This document shows, piece by piece, positions 7,509-16,201 of a stretch of 64,000 nt of DNA. The stretch covers positions 310,001 through 374,000 of the forward strand of contig NZ_QKNX01000003.1 of the NCBI RefSeq assembly GCF_005239135.1, written 5' to 3'. A program made the position numbers and the translations under genes. The notes beneath the pieces were generated by a model. The model had not been told where the DNA came from. It made no database searches and saw only the letters and a program-made list of their open reading frames with translations. Within the stretch, counting starts at the first letter, position 1. Every line of letters begins with the position of its first letter. The DNA comes from Natronomonas salsuginis. GTDB taxonomy: Archaea; Halobacteriota; Halobacteria; Halobacteriales; Haloarculaceae.

Positions 7509-8611
7509 GCGAGTCGGGCTCCGGCTCGACCGCCGACACCGAGGCCCGCGAACTGCTGGAACGACTCGTCTCGATCCCCTCGCCGACGCCCAACGAGGAA
7601 GCGTGTGCCGCGGCGCTCGTTGACTTCTTCGAAGAGCACGGCCGCGACGTGTTCGTCGACGAGGTCGGCAACGTTCGCGCGCCCGCCGACGACAGCGTCC
7701 TCTACACCTCCCACATCGACACGGTGCCGGGCGACATCCCGGTCCAGATCGAGGAGGGCGAACACGGTCCAAAACTGTGGGGTCGCGGCTCGGTGGACGC
7801 GAAGGGGCCGCTCGCGGCGCTGGCCGTCGCGGCCGTCCGGACGGGCGTCTCCTTCGTCGGCGTCGTCGGCGAGGAGGTCGACTCCCGCGGGGCGCGCCAC
7901 CTCGTCGAAGACCGCGACGCGCCCGACGCGGTGGTCAACGGCGAGCCCTCGGGCTGGGACGGCATCACGCTCGGCTATCGAGGAATACTCAGCGGCACCT
8001 ACCTCTGCACCTCCGAGTCGGGTCACACCTCCCGCCCGGAGAACAACGCGATCCAGGAGGCGATCGCGTGGTGGTCGGCCGTCGAGGACAGATTCGACGG
8101 CGACGAGTACGGCGTTGCTCCGAAGGAGCAACGAGACGAAGCCGACGACGCCGGCGAAGTGCCGGTCTTCGAGCGCGTCACGCCGAAGCCGGTCGCGATC
8201 GAGGGCGGCGTGAGCGACGACGGGCTGGCGGTCGAGGCGACGCTCGACGCCCAGCTTCGCGTGCCGCCGCGCTACACCACCGAAGAGGTCAGAGAGCTGG
8301 CCGACGCCGAACTCACGGCGGGGACGGTCAACTGGACCGACGCCGTCGAACCGACGATGCAGAGCCCGAGAACGTCGGTCGCGCGTGCCTTTCGCGTCGC
8401 GATCAGGCGGGCGGGCGGCGATCCGCGTCTCCTCCGAAAGACCGGGACGGCCGACATGAACGTCTACGCCGGCGCGTGGGACTGCCCGATGGCGACGTAC
8501 GGTCCCGGGGATTCGGACCTGGATCACGCACCGAACGAACACCTCGAACTCCGAGAACTCGATCGCGCCGTGGCGGTGTTGGAGACCGTCGCGGCCGAAC
8601 TGACGCCATAA
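7505..8611 (+). CDS. argE: [ArgW]-ornithine hydrolase (ArgE/LysK)
   Basis: M20-type metallopeptidase of 368 residues that releases ornithine from the carrier protein. Metal and catalytic positions are visible: HIDTVPG (His70, Asp72), GSVDAKG (Asp98) and GEEVDSRGA (Glu123/124). The frame is open far upstream, but the GTG at 7505, overlapping the argD stop as GTGA, gives the normal N-terminus. A hydrophilic stretch around residues 200-220 is partly encoded by a perfect palindrome (8114-8132), which looks like a small in-frame insertion. Confidence 0.94.
   Translation: MSESGSGSTADTEARELLERLVSIPSPTPNEEACAAALVDFFEEHGRDVFVDEVGNVRAPADDSVLYTSHIDTVPGDIPVQIEEGEHGPKLWGRGSVDAKGPLAALAVAAVRTGVSFVGVVGEEVDSRGARHLVEDRDAPDAVVNGEPSGWDGITLGYRGILSGTYLCTSESGHTSRPENNAIQEAIAWWSAVEDRFDGDEYGVAPKEQRDEADDAGEVPVFERVTPKPVAIEGGVSDDGLAVEATLDAQLRVPPRYTTEEVRELADAELTAGTVNWTDAVEPTMQSPRTSVARAFRVAIRRAGGDPRLLRKTGTADMNVYAGAWDCPMATYGPGDSDLDHAPNEHLELRELDRAVAVLETVAAELTP
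8114..8132 (+). repeat. perfect 8-bp palindrome with 3-base loop inside argE
   Basis: GTTGCTCC and GGAGCAAC flank GAA. The element falls within the argE reading frame, in a stretch rich in Glu, Asp and Lys that is likely a surface loop. The same design (7-14 bp arms, 3-base loop) appears at 3619-3649, 25228-25244 and 44827-44845. The palindrome is certain; whether it is a mobile or functional element is not known. Confidence 0.5.
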
Positions 8612-8614
8612 CCT

Positions 8615-9508
8615 ATGAACTTCCTGAACATCGACGATCTGACACGCGAGGAACTCGACGACGTACTGACGCGCGCGACCGATCTGAAGGAGCGGACGGC
8701 CCGCGGCAAGACCGCCGAGGCGATGGACGGCAAGACCCTCGGTATGATCTTCGAGAAGCCCTCGACGCGGACGCGGGTTTCGTTCGAAACCGGCGCGACG
8801 CAGTTGGGGGGGCACGCGATCTTTCTCGGCCCCGACGACATCCACCTGGGGCACGGCGAACCCGTCCGCGACACCGCGCGGGCGCTGAGCCGGTACGTCG
8901 ACGTGATCATGGCCCGCGTCTTCGATCACGCCGACGTGGTCGAGCTGGGCGAGTACGCCACCGTCCCGGTCGTCAACGGGCTGACCGACGACGCTCATCC
9001 GTGCCAGACGCTCGCCGATCTGTTGACGATACGGGAGCGCTTCGACGGGTTCGACGCCCGCGTCGCGTGGGTCGGCGACGGGAACAACGTCTGTCAGTCG
9101 TTCGTCCTCGGCGCGGCGCTGGTCGGGCTCGATCTCGTCGTCGCCACGCCCGAGGGGTACGGGGTCGACGACGCGGTGTTGAATCGGGCGGCCGAGCTCG
9201 GGAGCGCCCCCGAGGTAGTCACCGACCCCGAGGCGGCCGTCGACGGGGCAGACGTCCTCTACACCGACGTGTGGGTGAGCATGGGCGAGGAGTCCGAGCG
9301 GGCGGAAAAGCTCGACGCCTTCTCGCGCGCCGGCTTTCAGGTGACCGAGGATCTGTTGAACGATCAGCTCCTCATGCACTGTCTGCCGGCCCACCGCGGC
9401 GAGGAAGTGACGGACGCGGCGTTGGAGAGCGACAACTCGATCGTGTGGGATCAGGCGGAAAACCGCTTGCACGCGCAGAAAGGGCTGTTGACGTACCTGT
9501 TAGCCTGA
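8615..9508 (+). CDS. argF: ornithine carbamoyltransferase
   Basis: Transfers the carbamoyl group to ornithine, forming citrulline for ArgG. The 297-residue protein shows the carbamoyl phosphate site STRTR (50-54) in EKPSTRTRVSFE and the ornithine-site signature HCLPAHRGEEV near 266. It starts 3 bases after argE and ends the arginine cluster. The converging thioredoxin gene follows 4 bases later. With argG and argH at the other end, all enzymes from glutamate to arginine except carbamoyl phosphate synthase are encoded here. Confidence 0.97.
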   Translation: MNFLNIDDLTREELDDVLTRATDLKERTARGKTAEAMDGKTLGMIFEKPSTRTRVSFETGATQLGGHAIFLGPDDIHLGHGEPVRDTARALSRYVDVIMARVFDHADVVELGEYATVPVVNGLTDDAHPCQTLADLLTIRERFDGFDARVAWVGDGNNVCQSFVLGAALVGLDLVVATPEGYGVDDAVLNRAAELGSAPEVVTDPEAAVDGADVLYTDVWVSMGEESERAEKLDAFSRAGFQVTEDLLNDQLLMHCLPAHRGEEVTDAALESDNSIVWDQAENRLHAQKGLLTYLLA

Positions 9509-9512
9509 GCGC

Positions 9513-9779
9513 TCAGGCACCGGCTTTGCCAAGCGCGGCTTCGATATCGTCGCGTTGGGTGACGCCGACGAACCGCTCGACGACGCCGTCGTCGTTTTCG
9601 ATGATGAGCGTCGGCAGCGATCGAACCTGATACTCGTTCGCGACGTCCTGTTTCTGGTCGACGTCGACCTTCTCGAACTCGACGTCGGGGTACTCCTCGG
9701 CGATCTCGTCGAGGATCGGGTCCTGGGTCTTACACGGGCCACACCAGTCCGCGTAGAAGTCTTTGAGCCTGACGGACAT
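9513..9779 (-). CDS. thioredoxin
   Basis: An 88-residue thioredoxin-fold protein with the redox motif WCGPC at 12-16 and the cis-Pro segment SLPTLII at 54-60. It probably reduces cytoplasmic disulfides. It is shorter than typical thioredoxins because the first beta strand and helix are trimmed. The open frame extends much further upstream, but the ATG at 9779 gives the normal N-terminus and lies 27 bases below the TATA-like CTTATGCG (about 9802-9810, minus strand), fitting a leaderless transcript. It is divergent from secG. Confidence 0.92.
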   Translation of the reverse strand: MSVRLKDFYADWCGPCKTQDPILDEIAEEYPDVEFEKVDVDQKQDVANEYQVRSLPTLIIENDDGVVERFVGVTQRDDIEAALGKAGA

Positions 9780-9872
9780 GGCTAGCGCTATCCCAGCCGA
9801 GCGCATAAGGGTTTTCCAAACGGCACGAAAATCGGTCGAAACGCTTAGGATGCCGGGGACGAATCGTGACGT

Positions 9873-10034
9873 ATGAGCAGCGGTCAAAACTCCGGCGGAC
9901 TCATGTCGAGTGCTGGTCTCGTGCGGTACTTCGACTCGGACGGCAGCAACACGCCGACGATGGATCCGCGGACCGTCGTCGCCTTCGGGGTCCTCTTGGG
10001 CGTACTCGTACTGATGTTGAACGCGACGGCCTGA
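9873..10034 (+). CDS. secG: preprotein translocase subunit SecG (Sec61 beta)
   Basis: A 53-residue tail-anchored membrane protein, the small third subunit of the SecYEG/Sec61 translocon. It has a Gly/Ser-rich N-terminus, the archaeal signature segment [12 protein letters not shown] (9-20), the MDPRTV motif and one C-terminal transmembrane helix (about 35-51). The ATG at 9873 lies 28 bases after the TATA-like ACGCTTAGG (9841-9849), so the transcript is probably leaderless. The XPD-like helicase gene follows with its own promoter. Confidence 0.9.
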   Translation: MSSGQNSGGLMSSAGLVRYFDSDGSNTPTMDPRTVVAFGVLLGVLVLMLNATA

Positions 10035-10099
10035 TCGGCGCGGATCACTTTCGCCGCGGCCGCCGAACCCTTTTAACCGAAAGCGACGAACGACGAGTC

Positions 10100-12277
10100 G
10101 TGGCGACATCGGACGGCTACCGGCGGTATTTCCCCTACGACGAGCCGTACGACCACCAGACGGACGCGATGGGGAAGATACGCGAGGCGCTCGTCGAGGA
10201 GCGCGACGTGCTCTTTGAGGGAGCCTGCGGAACGGGCAAGACGCTCGCATCGCTCGTGCCGGCGCTCGAGTACGGGCAGGCGGCGGGCAAGACGGTCGTC
10301 ATCACGACGAACGTCCACCAACAGACCCGCCAGTTCATCGAGGAAGCGCGCGCGATCGCCGACGCGGAGCCGATCCGTGCGGTCGTCTTCCGCGGGAAGG
10401 CATCGATGTGTCACATCGACGTCGGCTACGAAGAGTGTCAGGCGCTCCGGGACACGACCCGCGAACTGGTCGACAAAGAGCAGGATATCGAGGAGTTGGA
10501 GCAACGGGAGGGCGAACTCCTCGACGCGAGCCGCTCCGGCGACGGCCAGGCGGCAGCGGCCCGTGGGTCGGTGATGGACGAGCTCGAAGAGCTCCAGATC
10601 GGGGTCGAGGCCATCCGCGACGAACAGAACATCTGCGAGCGCTACTACAACAACCTCGCTCGCGACACCGACGCGTTCTACGGGTGGCTCTACGACGACG
10701 TTCGGACGCCGGACGAGATCTACGAGTACGCTCACGAGCGAGACCTCTGTGGCTACGAACTGCTGAAAGACGGGATGGAGGGCGTCGATCTGGTCATCTG
10801 CAACTACCACCACCTGCTCGATCCGATGATCAGAGAACAGTTCTTCCGGTGGCTCGGCCGCGATCCGGAGGATATCGTCGTCGTCTTCGACGAGGCGCAT
10901 AACGTCGCCGACGCCGCCCGCGACCACGCAACACGAACGCTCGCCGAGCGGACCATCGACGGCGCGCTCGACGAACTCGACGGGGCCGAGGACGCGCGCG
11001 CGGATCCGGCAACGAACGTCATCGGGACGTTCCGCGACGCGTTGGTCGACACGTACGAGGCGTCGTTCGGCTTCGGCGACCGCGAGGCGGTCGACGAGGA
11101 GTGGACCGACGTGCCGATCGACAACGACACCGGTCGGGACGACCTCTCCGTTTCGTTCCTCCAGAACTACACGGGACAGGGGTTCGAGGTGGATCTCGAG
11201 CAGGCGCTCGCGCTCGGCGAGGAGTTGGACCGCCGCTACGAGCGCGCCTACAAGGAGGGCGAGGAGACGACACGAAAGGACTGTCCGACGCTCACGGCGG
11301 CGGCGTTCATCGAGCGATGGATGGAGTCGAGCGTCGAGCCCGGCCAGTACCCGGTGATGGGCGTCCGGCGCACCGAAACCGGCGTCGTCGGCCGCGCCGA
11401 GCTGTACACCTGCCTGCCGAGACAGGTCACCGAACCGCTGTTCGAGGAGCTCCACTCGACGATCCTCATGAGCGCGACGCTTCGGCCATTCGACGTCACC
11501 GAGGACGTGTTGGGGCTCGACGACCCGCTCACGATGGCCTACGGCGAGCAGTTCCCCGAGTCGCGGCGGCGAACCTACGCTGTCGAGACACCGGCGCTCT
11601 TCGCCAGCCAGCGCGATGATCCCGGGGTGCAGGCGACCATCGGCGACGTCATCGAGGACACCGTCCGGTTCACCCCCGGCAACACCCTCGCGTTCTTCCC
11701 GAGCTACGCCGAGGCCGAGCGGTATTATCACCGATTTTCGGGCGAATCGACCCCGTATCTCGACCGACCGGGAACTCGCGCTGAGGAGCTCCGACAGGAG
11801 TTCATCGCGGACGACGACTCGGTCCTGTTCACGTCGCTTTGGGGCACGCTGGCGGAGGGCGTCAGCTTCGACGACGACGACGCCCGAAGCGTGTTGGTCG
11901 TCGGCGTCCCGTATCCACACCTCGACGACCGGATGGAGGCCGTCCAGCGCGCCTATCAGGGCGCGTTCGGTGATGGCGACGCGGACGACGGGGACGCCGG
12001 CTGGCGGTACGCCGTCGAGATTCCAACCGTTCGGAAGACGCGGCAGGCGCTCGGCCGGGTCGTCCGCTCGCCCGAGGACTTCGGCGTTCGCGTGCTCGTC
12101 GACGAGCGCTACACGGGCTCGAAGCGCCACGATCTGGACGAGTACAGCGTCTACCCCAGCTTCCCGCCCGAGGAGCGCGACGAGCATATCGACATCGCGC
12201 CGGCGAAACTGAAGTTCGCGATGTTGAACTTCTACACCGACATGGACGCCTGGGACGGGTCGCCGCCGGCCCCGTGA
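10100..12277 (+). CDS. XPD/DinG-type superfamily 2 DNA helicase with Fe-S cluster
   Basis: ATP-dependent 5'-3' DNA helicase of 725 residues, likely acting in repair. Walker A is GACGTGKT (41-48) and Walker B is DEAHN. Between them four cysteines (in SMCHID, EECQAL, NICERYY and DLCGYEL) are spaced like the 4Fe-4S cluster of XPD. Motifs V and VI are recognisable near the C-terminus (SLWGTLAEGVSF and QALGRVVRSPEDFG). The open frame runs further upstream, but the GTG at 10100 fits the N-terminus and a TATA box (CTTTTAACC, 10070-10077) 27 bases away, indicating leaderless translation. Confidence 0.92.
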   Translation: MATSDGYRRYFPYDEPYDHQTDAMGKIREALVEERDVLFEGACGTGKTLASLVPALEYGQAAGKTVVITTNVHQQTRQFIEEARAIADAEPIRAVVFRGKASMCHIDVGYEECQALRDTTRELVDKEQDIEELEQREGELLDASRSGDGQAAAARGSVMDELEELQIGVEAIRDEQNICERYYNNLARDTDAFYGWLYDDVRTPDEIYEYAHERDLCGYELLKDGMEGVDLVICNYHHLLDPMIREQFFRWLGRDPEDIVVVFDEAHNVADAARDHATRTLAERTIDGALDELDGAEDARADPATNVIGTFRDALVDTYEASFGFGDREAVDEEWTDVPIDNDTGRDDLSVSFLQNYTGQGFEVDLEQALALGEELDRRYERAYKEGEETTRKDCPTLTAAAFIERWMESSVEPGQYPVMGVRRTETGVVGRAELYTCLPRQVTEPLFEELHSTILMSATLRPFDVTEDVLGLDDPLTMAYGEQFPESRRRTYAVETPALFASQRDDPGVQATIGDVIEDTVRFTPGNTLAFFPSYAEAERYYHRFSGESTPYLDRPGTRAEELRQEFIADDDSVLFTSLWGTLAEGVSFDDDDARSVLVVGVPYPHLDDRMEAVQRAYQGAFGDGDADDGDAGWRYAVEIPTVRKTRQALGRVVRSPEDFGVRVLVDERYTGSKRHDLDEYSVYPSFPPEERDEHIDIAPAKLKFAMLNFYTDMDAWDGSPPAP

Positions 12278-12310
12278 TCGCCCCGTGCGATCCGGCCGAG
12301 TCGCGCGTCT

Positions 12311-12910
12311 CTACACCGGATACTCGGCGTCGGGATCGACGACGCGATCCGGCTCGGCCGGCATCCGCCAGTCGGTGGCCAGTTCGAGAAACTGCACCAA
12401 CATCCGGCCGGTCGCCCCCCAGACCGTGTAGCCGTCGACGCGGAAGTAGTGGACCCGGATGTCGTCGTAGAAGGGGTGATCGCGTCGCTCTGACTCGTAG
12501 TTTCGGCGGTCGGTAAGCGCTGCGACCGGCAGGATCGCGATCTCGGCGACCTCGCGCTCGTCTGGGACGTACTCCGCGTCCGGGATCCGCGCGACGAAGG
12601 GTCGGACCGCGTAGTTCGACACTGTCGGGATGTCGTCGAGGCGGCCGACGATCTCGGCCGCCTCGGGGTCGAGTCCGATCTCCTCGAGGGCCTCGCGCTT
12701 CGCAGTCGTTTCGAGGCTGTCGTCGTCGGGTTCGCGCCCCCCGCCGGGGAAGCTCATCTGTCCCGGATGCTCGCCGAGATGGTCGGCGCGCTTCGTAAAG
12801 AGCAGGTACTCGCCGTCGGCGCGGGTGATGACCGGGACGAGGACGGCCGCCTCCCTGTCCCCCTCGACGGTTTCGACCGGTCCGTAGTTCACGACCCGCT
12901 CCCAGTCCAT
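12311..12910 (-). CDS. NUDIX hydrolase, CoA-pyrophosphatase type
   Basis: A 199-residue NUDIX protein, probably hydrolysing a nucleoside diphosphate derivative such as coenzyme A. The Nudix box occupies about residues 57-80 (GGGRE through REALEEIGL), preceded by GQMSFPGG, which is typical of the NudL/CoA pyrophosphatase subgroup. An ATG three codons upstream (12919) is possible, but the one at 12910 fits a TATA-like TATTAA (12932-12937) at leaderless distance. It converges with the helicase and is downstream of the 12932 gene. Confidence 0.9.
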   Translation of the reverse strand: MDWERVVNYGPVETVEGDREAAVLVPVITRADGEYLLFTKRADHLGEHPGQMSFPGGGREPDDDSLETTAKREALEEIGLDPEAAEIVGRLDDIPTVSNYAVRPFVARIPDAEYVPDEREVAEIAILPVAALTDRRNYESERRDHPFYDDIRVHYFRVDGYTVWGATGRMLVQFLELATDWRMPAEPDRVVDPDAEYPV

Positions 12911-12931
12911 GGGTAACATAAACCGTCGACG

Positions 12932-13393
12932 TTAATAGTTCGTCCCATCTCGGACGGTGTCGAGGAGCGCTCTGATCGCCGCGAGGTCGGGCCCGCCCCA
13001 CGTCTCGATGTCGTAGCTGATATCGACAAGCGCCGTCGCCCGGTTGCTCGCGTCGAGGGTCGCCGCACAGACTGCTTCCGTCCGGAGTCGATCGACCGCC
13101 GCGTCGGCGATTGCCGCCCTGTCGACCACGCCGCCGTCGATGTCGAGAATGTGCGGGAGGTCCTCCGCGCCCTCGGGGAGTTCGGGGAAGGCGGCCGGTC
13201 CGGGCGCCACGAGCCGATCCCCATCGTGGTCGAAACCGACGAGCGCGAAGGCCGCGAGTGCGTCGTCGATGGCGTCCTCCGGCGGCTCCTCGCCGCGCCG
13301 GTAGGCGAGCTCCGAGAGCGCGGCATTCGCTTGCTCGCGGGTCAACGCCCCGAAGAGATCGACGACGCCGGCAACCTCGTCGGGCGTGAACAT
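12932..13393 (-). CDS. conserved haloarchaeal protein of unknown function
   Basis: An acidic 153-residue soluble protein with an N-terminal MFTPDEVAGVVDLFGALT segment and an Ala-rich helical centre. It ends in a conserved-looking SYDIETWGGPD segment. No transmembrane helix, signal or catalytic motif is visible. The N-terminal half (two short helical repeats around TREQANAALSELAYRRG) could be a DNA- or protein-binding helical bundle, but that is only a structural impression. It lies 22 bases upstream of the NUDIX gene on the same strand and is divergent from dcd. Confidence 0.7.
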   Translation of the reverse strand: MFTPDEVAGVVDLFGALTREQANAALSELAYRRGEEPPEDAIDDALAAFALVGFDHDGDRLVAPGPAAFPELPEGAEDLPHILDIDGGVVDRAAIADAAVDRLRTEAVCAATLDASNRATALVDISYDIETWGGPDLAAIRALLDTVRDGTNY

Positions 13394-13505
13394 GTCCGGT
13401 TCTCCGCCGCCGATCGCCGTGAACGTTCCGGAGGAGGCGCGGAACGCGCCGACCGCCCCGCGCCCGACCGTTCGATTTTAAGGTCTCGGGGACCCCTGTC
13501 GGGAT

Positions 13506-14102
13506 ATGATCCTCTCCGACACCGACATCCGGCGGCGGCTGACCGACGGTGATCTCGTCGTCGAACCGCTCGCCGATCCGGAACTACAGATCCAGCCGGC
13601 GAGCATCGACCTCCGTCTCGGCCGGGAGTTCCTGGAGTTCCAGCGCACCAACATCTCCTGCATCCACCCGAACCGCGAAGGGGAAGTCGGCGAGTACGTC
13701 GAGGAGACCTACGTCGAGGAGGGCGAGGAGTTCATCCTCCACCCCGGCGACTTCGTCCTCGGGACGACCAAAGAGCGCGTCGAGATCCCGCCGGATCTCC
13801 TGGGGACCGTTCAGGGGCGCTCCTCGCTCGGCCGGCTCGCGATCGTCATCCACGCGACCGCGGGTATCATCGATCCCGGCTACCGCGGCCAGATCACCCT
13901 CGAACTGTCGAACCTCGGGACGGCACCGGTCGCGTTGAGCCCCGACATGCGCATCTCGCAGGTGATCTTCACGGAGCTGAAAAGCGCCGCGTCGTCGCCC
14001 TACGGCAGCGACCGCGGCTCGAAGTATCAGGATCAGACGGGCCCGCAAGCGTCGCGGATCCAGTCGGACGAGGAGTTCGGCGGCGAACAGTTGGAGCGAT
14101 GA
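13506..14102 (+). CDS. dcd: dCTP deaminase
   Basis: Deaminates dCTP to dUTP (or dUMP in bifunctional forms) for thymidylate synthesis. The 198-residue protein has the trimeric dUTPase-like fold signatures [31 protein letters not shown] and the catalytic-site [13 protein letters not shown] segment. Whether it is also a dUTPase cannot be told by eye. The ATG is 28 bases from the TATA-like GATTTTAAG (13474-13482). It overlaps the ThiR gene by 4 bases. Confidence 0.95.
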   Translation: MILSDTDIRRRLTDGDLVVEPLADPELQIQPASIDLRLGREFLEFQRTNISCIHPNREGEVGEYVEETYVEEGEEFILHPGDFVLGTTKERVEIPPDLLGTVQGRSSLGRLAIVIHATAGIIDPGYRGQITLELSNLGTAPVALSPDMRISQVIFTELKSAASSPYGSDRGSKYQDQTGPQASRIQSDEEFGGEQLER

Positions 14103-14998
14103 AATTCATCGAGGAGGTCGTCGTCGAGGAGTTCCTCCCGACGTTTCGAACCATGCTCGCAGGCGCGCTCCGCGAGCGCGGCCGGACTCAAAGCGAGGTC
14201 GCCGACCTGCTCGGGATCAGCCAGAGCGCCGTCTCGAAGTACGCTCACGGCGAGGTCGAGGTCAACGACGCGATCAAGTCGGACGATCGCGTCATAGAGT
14301 TGGTCGAACGACTCGCTGGAGGGCTTTCGTCCGGCGATATGAGCCGCGTTCAGGCGCTCGTCGAGACCGAGGTGTTGATCCGGCGGCTCGAACGCGGCGA
14401 TCTGCTCGCCCGCCGCCACGAGGCTGCGTATCCGCCGATCGCGGCGTACGACGGGCCGCTGGACATTCACGACCCCGAGGGTGAACTGCGGATGACCGAA
14501 CGTGTCAGGTCGTCGGTCAGACGCGGCGTCAGAACGCTCGAAAATACGAGCGGCTTCGCCGCGCTCATCCCCGCTGTGGGATCGAATCTCGTCGAGGCGC
14601 TCCCCGGCGCGACGACGATCGACGAGGTCGCGGGCGTCCCCGGACGGATCCTCGATATCAAGGGTCGCGCGACCGTGCCCGGCGATCCGGAGTTCGGTGT
14701 CTCGGCGCACGTCGCCTCGCTCCTACTCGCCACCCGCGCCGCCGGATCGGACGCACGCGCGGCGCTCAACGTCAGCTACGACGCCGAGACGATCGACGCG
14801 CTCGAATCGGCCGGCTACGTGGTCGCCGAGTTCGACGCCGACGCTGACCTCGAGGCCGCCGTCGCCGACGCCCTCGCCGAGACGCCGGACGCGGACGTCC
14901 TCTATCAGACCGGTGGCTTCGGGATCGAGCCGATCTGTTATCTGCTCGACGCCGACGCCTCCGCGGTCGTCGAGGCCGTTCGGCACGTCGCGCGATGA
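14099..14998 (+). CDS. thiR: ThiR-type transcriptional regulator (HTH plus ThiN domain)
   Basis: A 299-residue protein with a Cro/CI-like helix-turn-helix near residues 25-60 ([19 protein letters not shown]) and a C-terminal ThiN domain (about 120-299, with the [11 protein letters not shown] and [10 protein letters not shown] segments). Proteins of this architecture are archaeal repressors of thiamine biosynthesis and transport genes that sense thiamine phosphates. No thiamine genes are in the window, so its targets are elsewhere. It overlaps dcd upstream and the methyltransferase downstream by ATGA. Confidence 0.85.
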   Translation: MKFIEEVVVEEFLPTFRTMLAGALRERGRTQSEVADLLGISQSAVSKYAHGEVEVNDAIKSDDRVIELVERLAGGLSSGDMSRVQALVETEVLIRRLERGDLLARRHEAAYPPIAAYDGPLDIHDPEGELRMTERVRSSVRRGVRTLENTSGFAALIPAVGSNLVEALPGATTIDEVAGVPGRILDIKGRATVPGDPEFGVSAHVASLLLATRAAGSDARAALNVSYDAETIDALESAGYVVAEFDADADLEAAVADALAETPDADVLYQTGGFGIEPICYLLDADASAVVEAVRHVAR

Positions 14999-15693
14999 CG
15001 GCCCGCGATATCGCCGATTTCTACGGTCGGTGGGCCGGGCTGTACGACCGTCTCGCGACCGCGCCGGGGGTGGCTCGATGGCGTCGCGCCGCCGCCGAAC
15101 GGACCGCGACCGAGGGCGACGTCGTCGTCGAGATGGGCTGTGGGACCGGCGCGAACCTGCCGTATCTCGGCGACCGAGTCGGGCCTGACGGGTACGTGAT
15201 CGGCGTCGATATCGCTCGACCGCTGCTCGATCGCGCCCGAGATCGGGTCGACGGGTACGACAACGTCGCCGTCGTCCGCGGCGATGCGACGGTCCCGCCG
15301 ATCGCGCGTGTCGACGCCGTCCTCGCGACGTTCGTCTGTGGGCTCCTTTCTGATCCGGCGGGGGTCGTCGATCGGTGGTGCAAGGTGATCGGTCCGGGGG
15401 GCGGTCGCGTCGCGGTTCTCGACGCGACCACGAGCGATGATCCGCGCGGACGGCCGCTCAATCCGCTGTTCAGGGCGTTCGTCGCGGCGGGCGCTCCGGA
15501 CGGCGGTCTCGGTGACGTGCTCTCGGCCCCGTTCGGCCGGTTCGATGAGCCCTTGACGCGCCGCGTCGAGGCGTCTCGAACGGCGCTCGCCGACCGAACG
15601 GTCGATCGAACCTTCGAGACGTTCGGGCTCGGCTTCGTCGGCCTGTTTGCCGGCACCGTCGAGGCGGCTGAAATCGATCACCGAGCGGGCTAA
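14995..15693 (+). CDS. class I SAM-dependent methyltransferase
   Basis: A 232-residue methyltransferase of the UbiE-like type. Motif I is VVEMGCGTGANLPYLG (about 44-59), followed by an acidic motif II (VIGVDIA) and the RGDATVPP segment. The substrate, small molecule or lipid quinone, cannot be deduced. It is the last gene of the dcd-thiR-methyltransferase operon (ATGA overlap) and converges with the membrane hydrolase gene directly after its stop codon. Confidence 0.85.
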   Translation: MTARDIADFYGRWAGLYDRLATAPGVARWRRAAAERTATEGDVVVEMGCGTGANLPYLGDRVGPDGYVIGVDIARPLLDRARDRVDGYDNVAVVRGDATVPPIARVDAVLATFVCGLLSDPAGVVDRWCKVIGPGGGRVAVLDATTSDDPRGRPLNPLFRAFVAAGAPDGGLGDVLSAPFGRFDEPLTRRVEASRTALADRTVDRTFETFGLGFVGLFAGTVEAAEIDHRAG

Positions 15694-16176
15694 CTACGGT
15701 ATCCCGAGCGCGATCGCCTGACACAGCAGCGCGAACGAGAGCCCGACGCCGAGCATCGACGTGTTGGCGCGCGGGTTCGCGGCCGGCGTGATGTCGAAGC
15801 TGTGGTGCCACGCCGAGAGCGGATACAGCGGCCGGATCCCCATCGGCGTGATGCTGTCGGCGAGCAGGTGTGACCCGAGCGAGAGCGCCGCCGCGGTGCC
15901 GGCGGTCGCGGCCACCGTTACCTGTCGGCCGATCGGTGCGCCGGCGACGCCGGCGATCGACGCGACGACCGCCGTCCCACCCAGCACGAACCAGATCGTG
16001 TGCGTCGGCCCCCGGTGGTCGATCGGCAACAGCTCGTCCGCGTCGGGAGCGGTCGAACACGCCACCGCGACGGCAGCGCCGAACGCCGCCAGCCACGGGT
16101 CGGCGCCGCGGCTCAACGCCGCGCCGACGGGTCCGTAGACGAACAGCGCCGCTCCGACGTGTCCCCACCGGTACAT
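15694..16176 (-). CDS. membrane-bound metal-dependent hydrolase (YdjM/DUF457 type)
   Basis: A 160-residue membrane protein with about four hydrophobic segments. Conserved acidic and histidine residues sit at membrane boundaries: PDADELLPIDHRGPTHT (about 43-59) and GSHLLADSITPMGIRPL, then a W-H-H near SAWHHSF. These are the putative metal ligands of the YdjM/DUF457 family. Substrate and role are unknown. The start at 16176 is the ATG followed by YRWGH, the usual N-terminus of the family. Confidence 0.8.
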   Translation of the reverse strand: MYRWGHVGAALFVYGPVGAALSRGADPWLAAFGAAVAVACSTAPDADELLPIDHRGPTHTIWFVLGGTAVVASIAGVAGAPIGRQVTVAATAGTAAALSLGSHLLADSITPMGIRPLYPLSAWHHSFDITPAANPRANTSMLGVGLSFALLCQAIALGIP

Positions 16177-16201
16177 ACCCTCCGTTTCGCGTCGAACCGT
16201 A

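Noticed and set aside
14099-14998. Reading the ThiN-domain protein as a thiamine-phosphate synthase enzyme
   Set aside because: The N-terminal helix-turn-helix marks the regulator form (ThiR); no ThiD domain is fused and no thiamine genes are adjacent.
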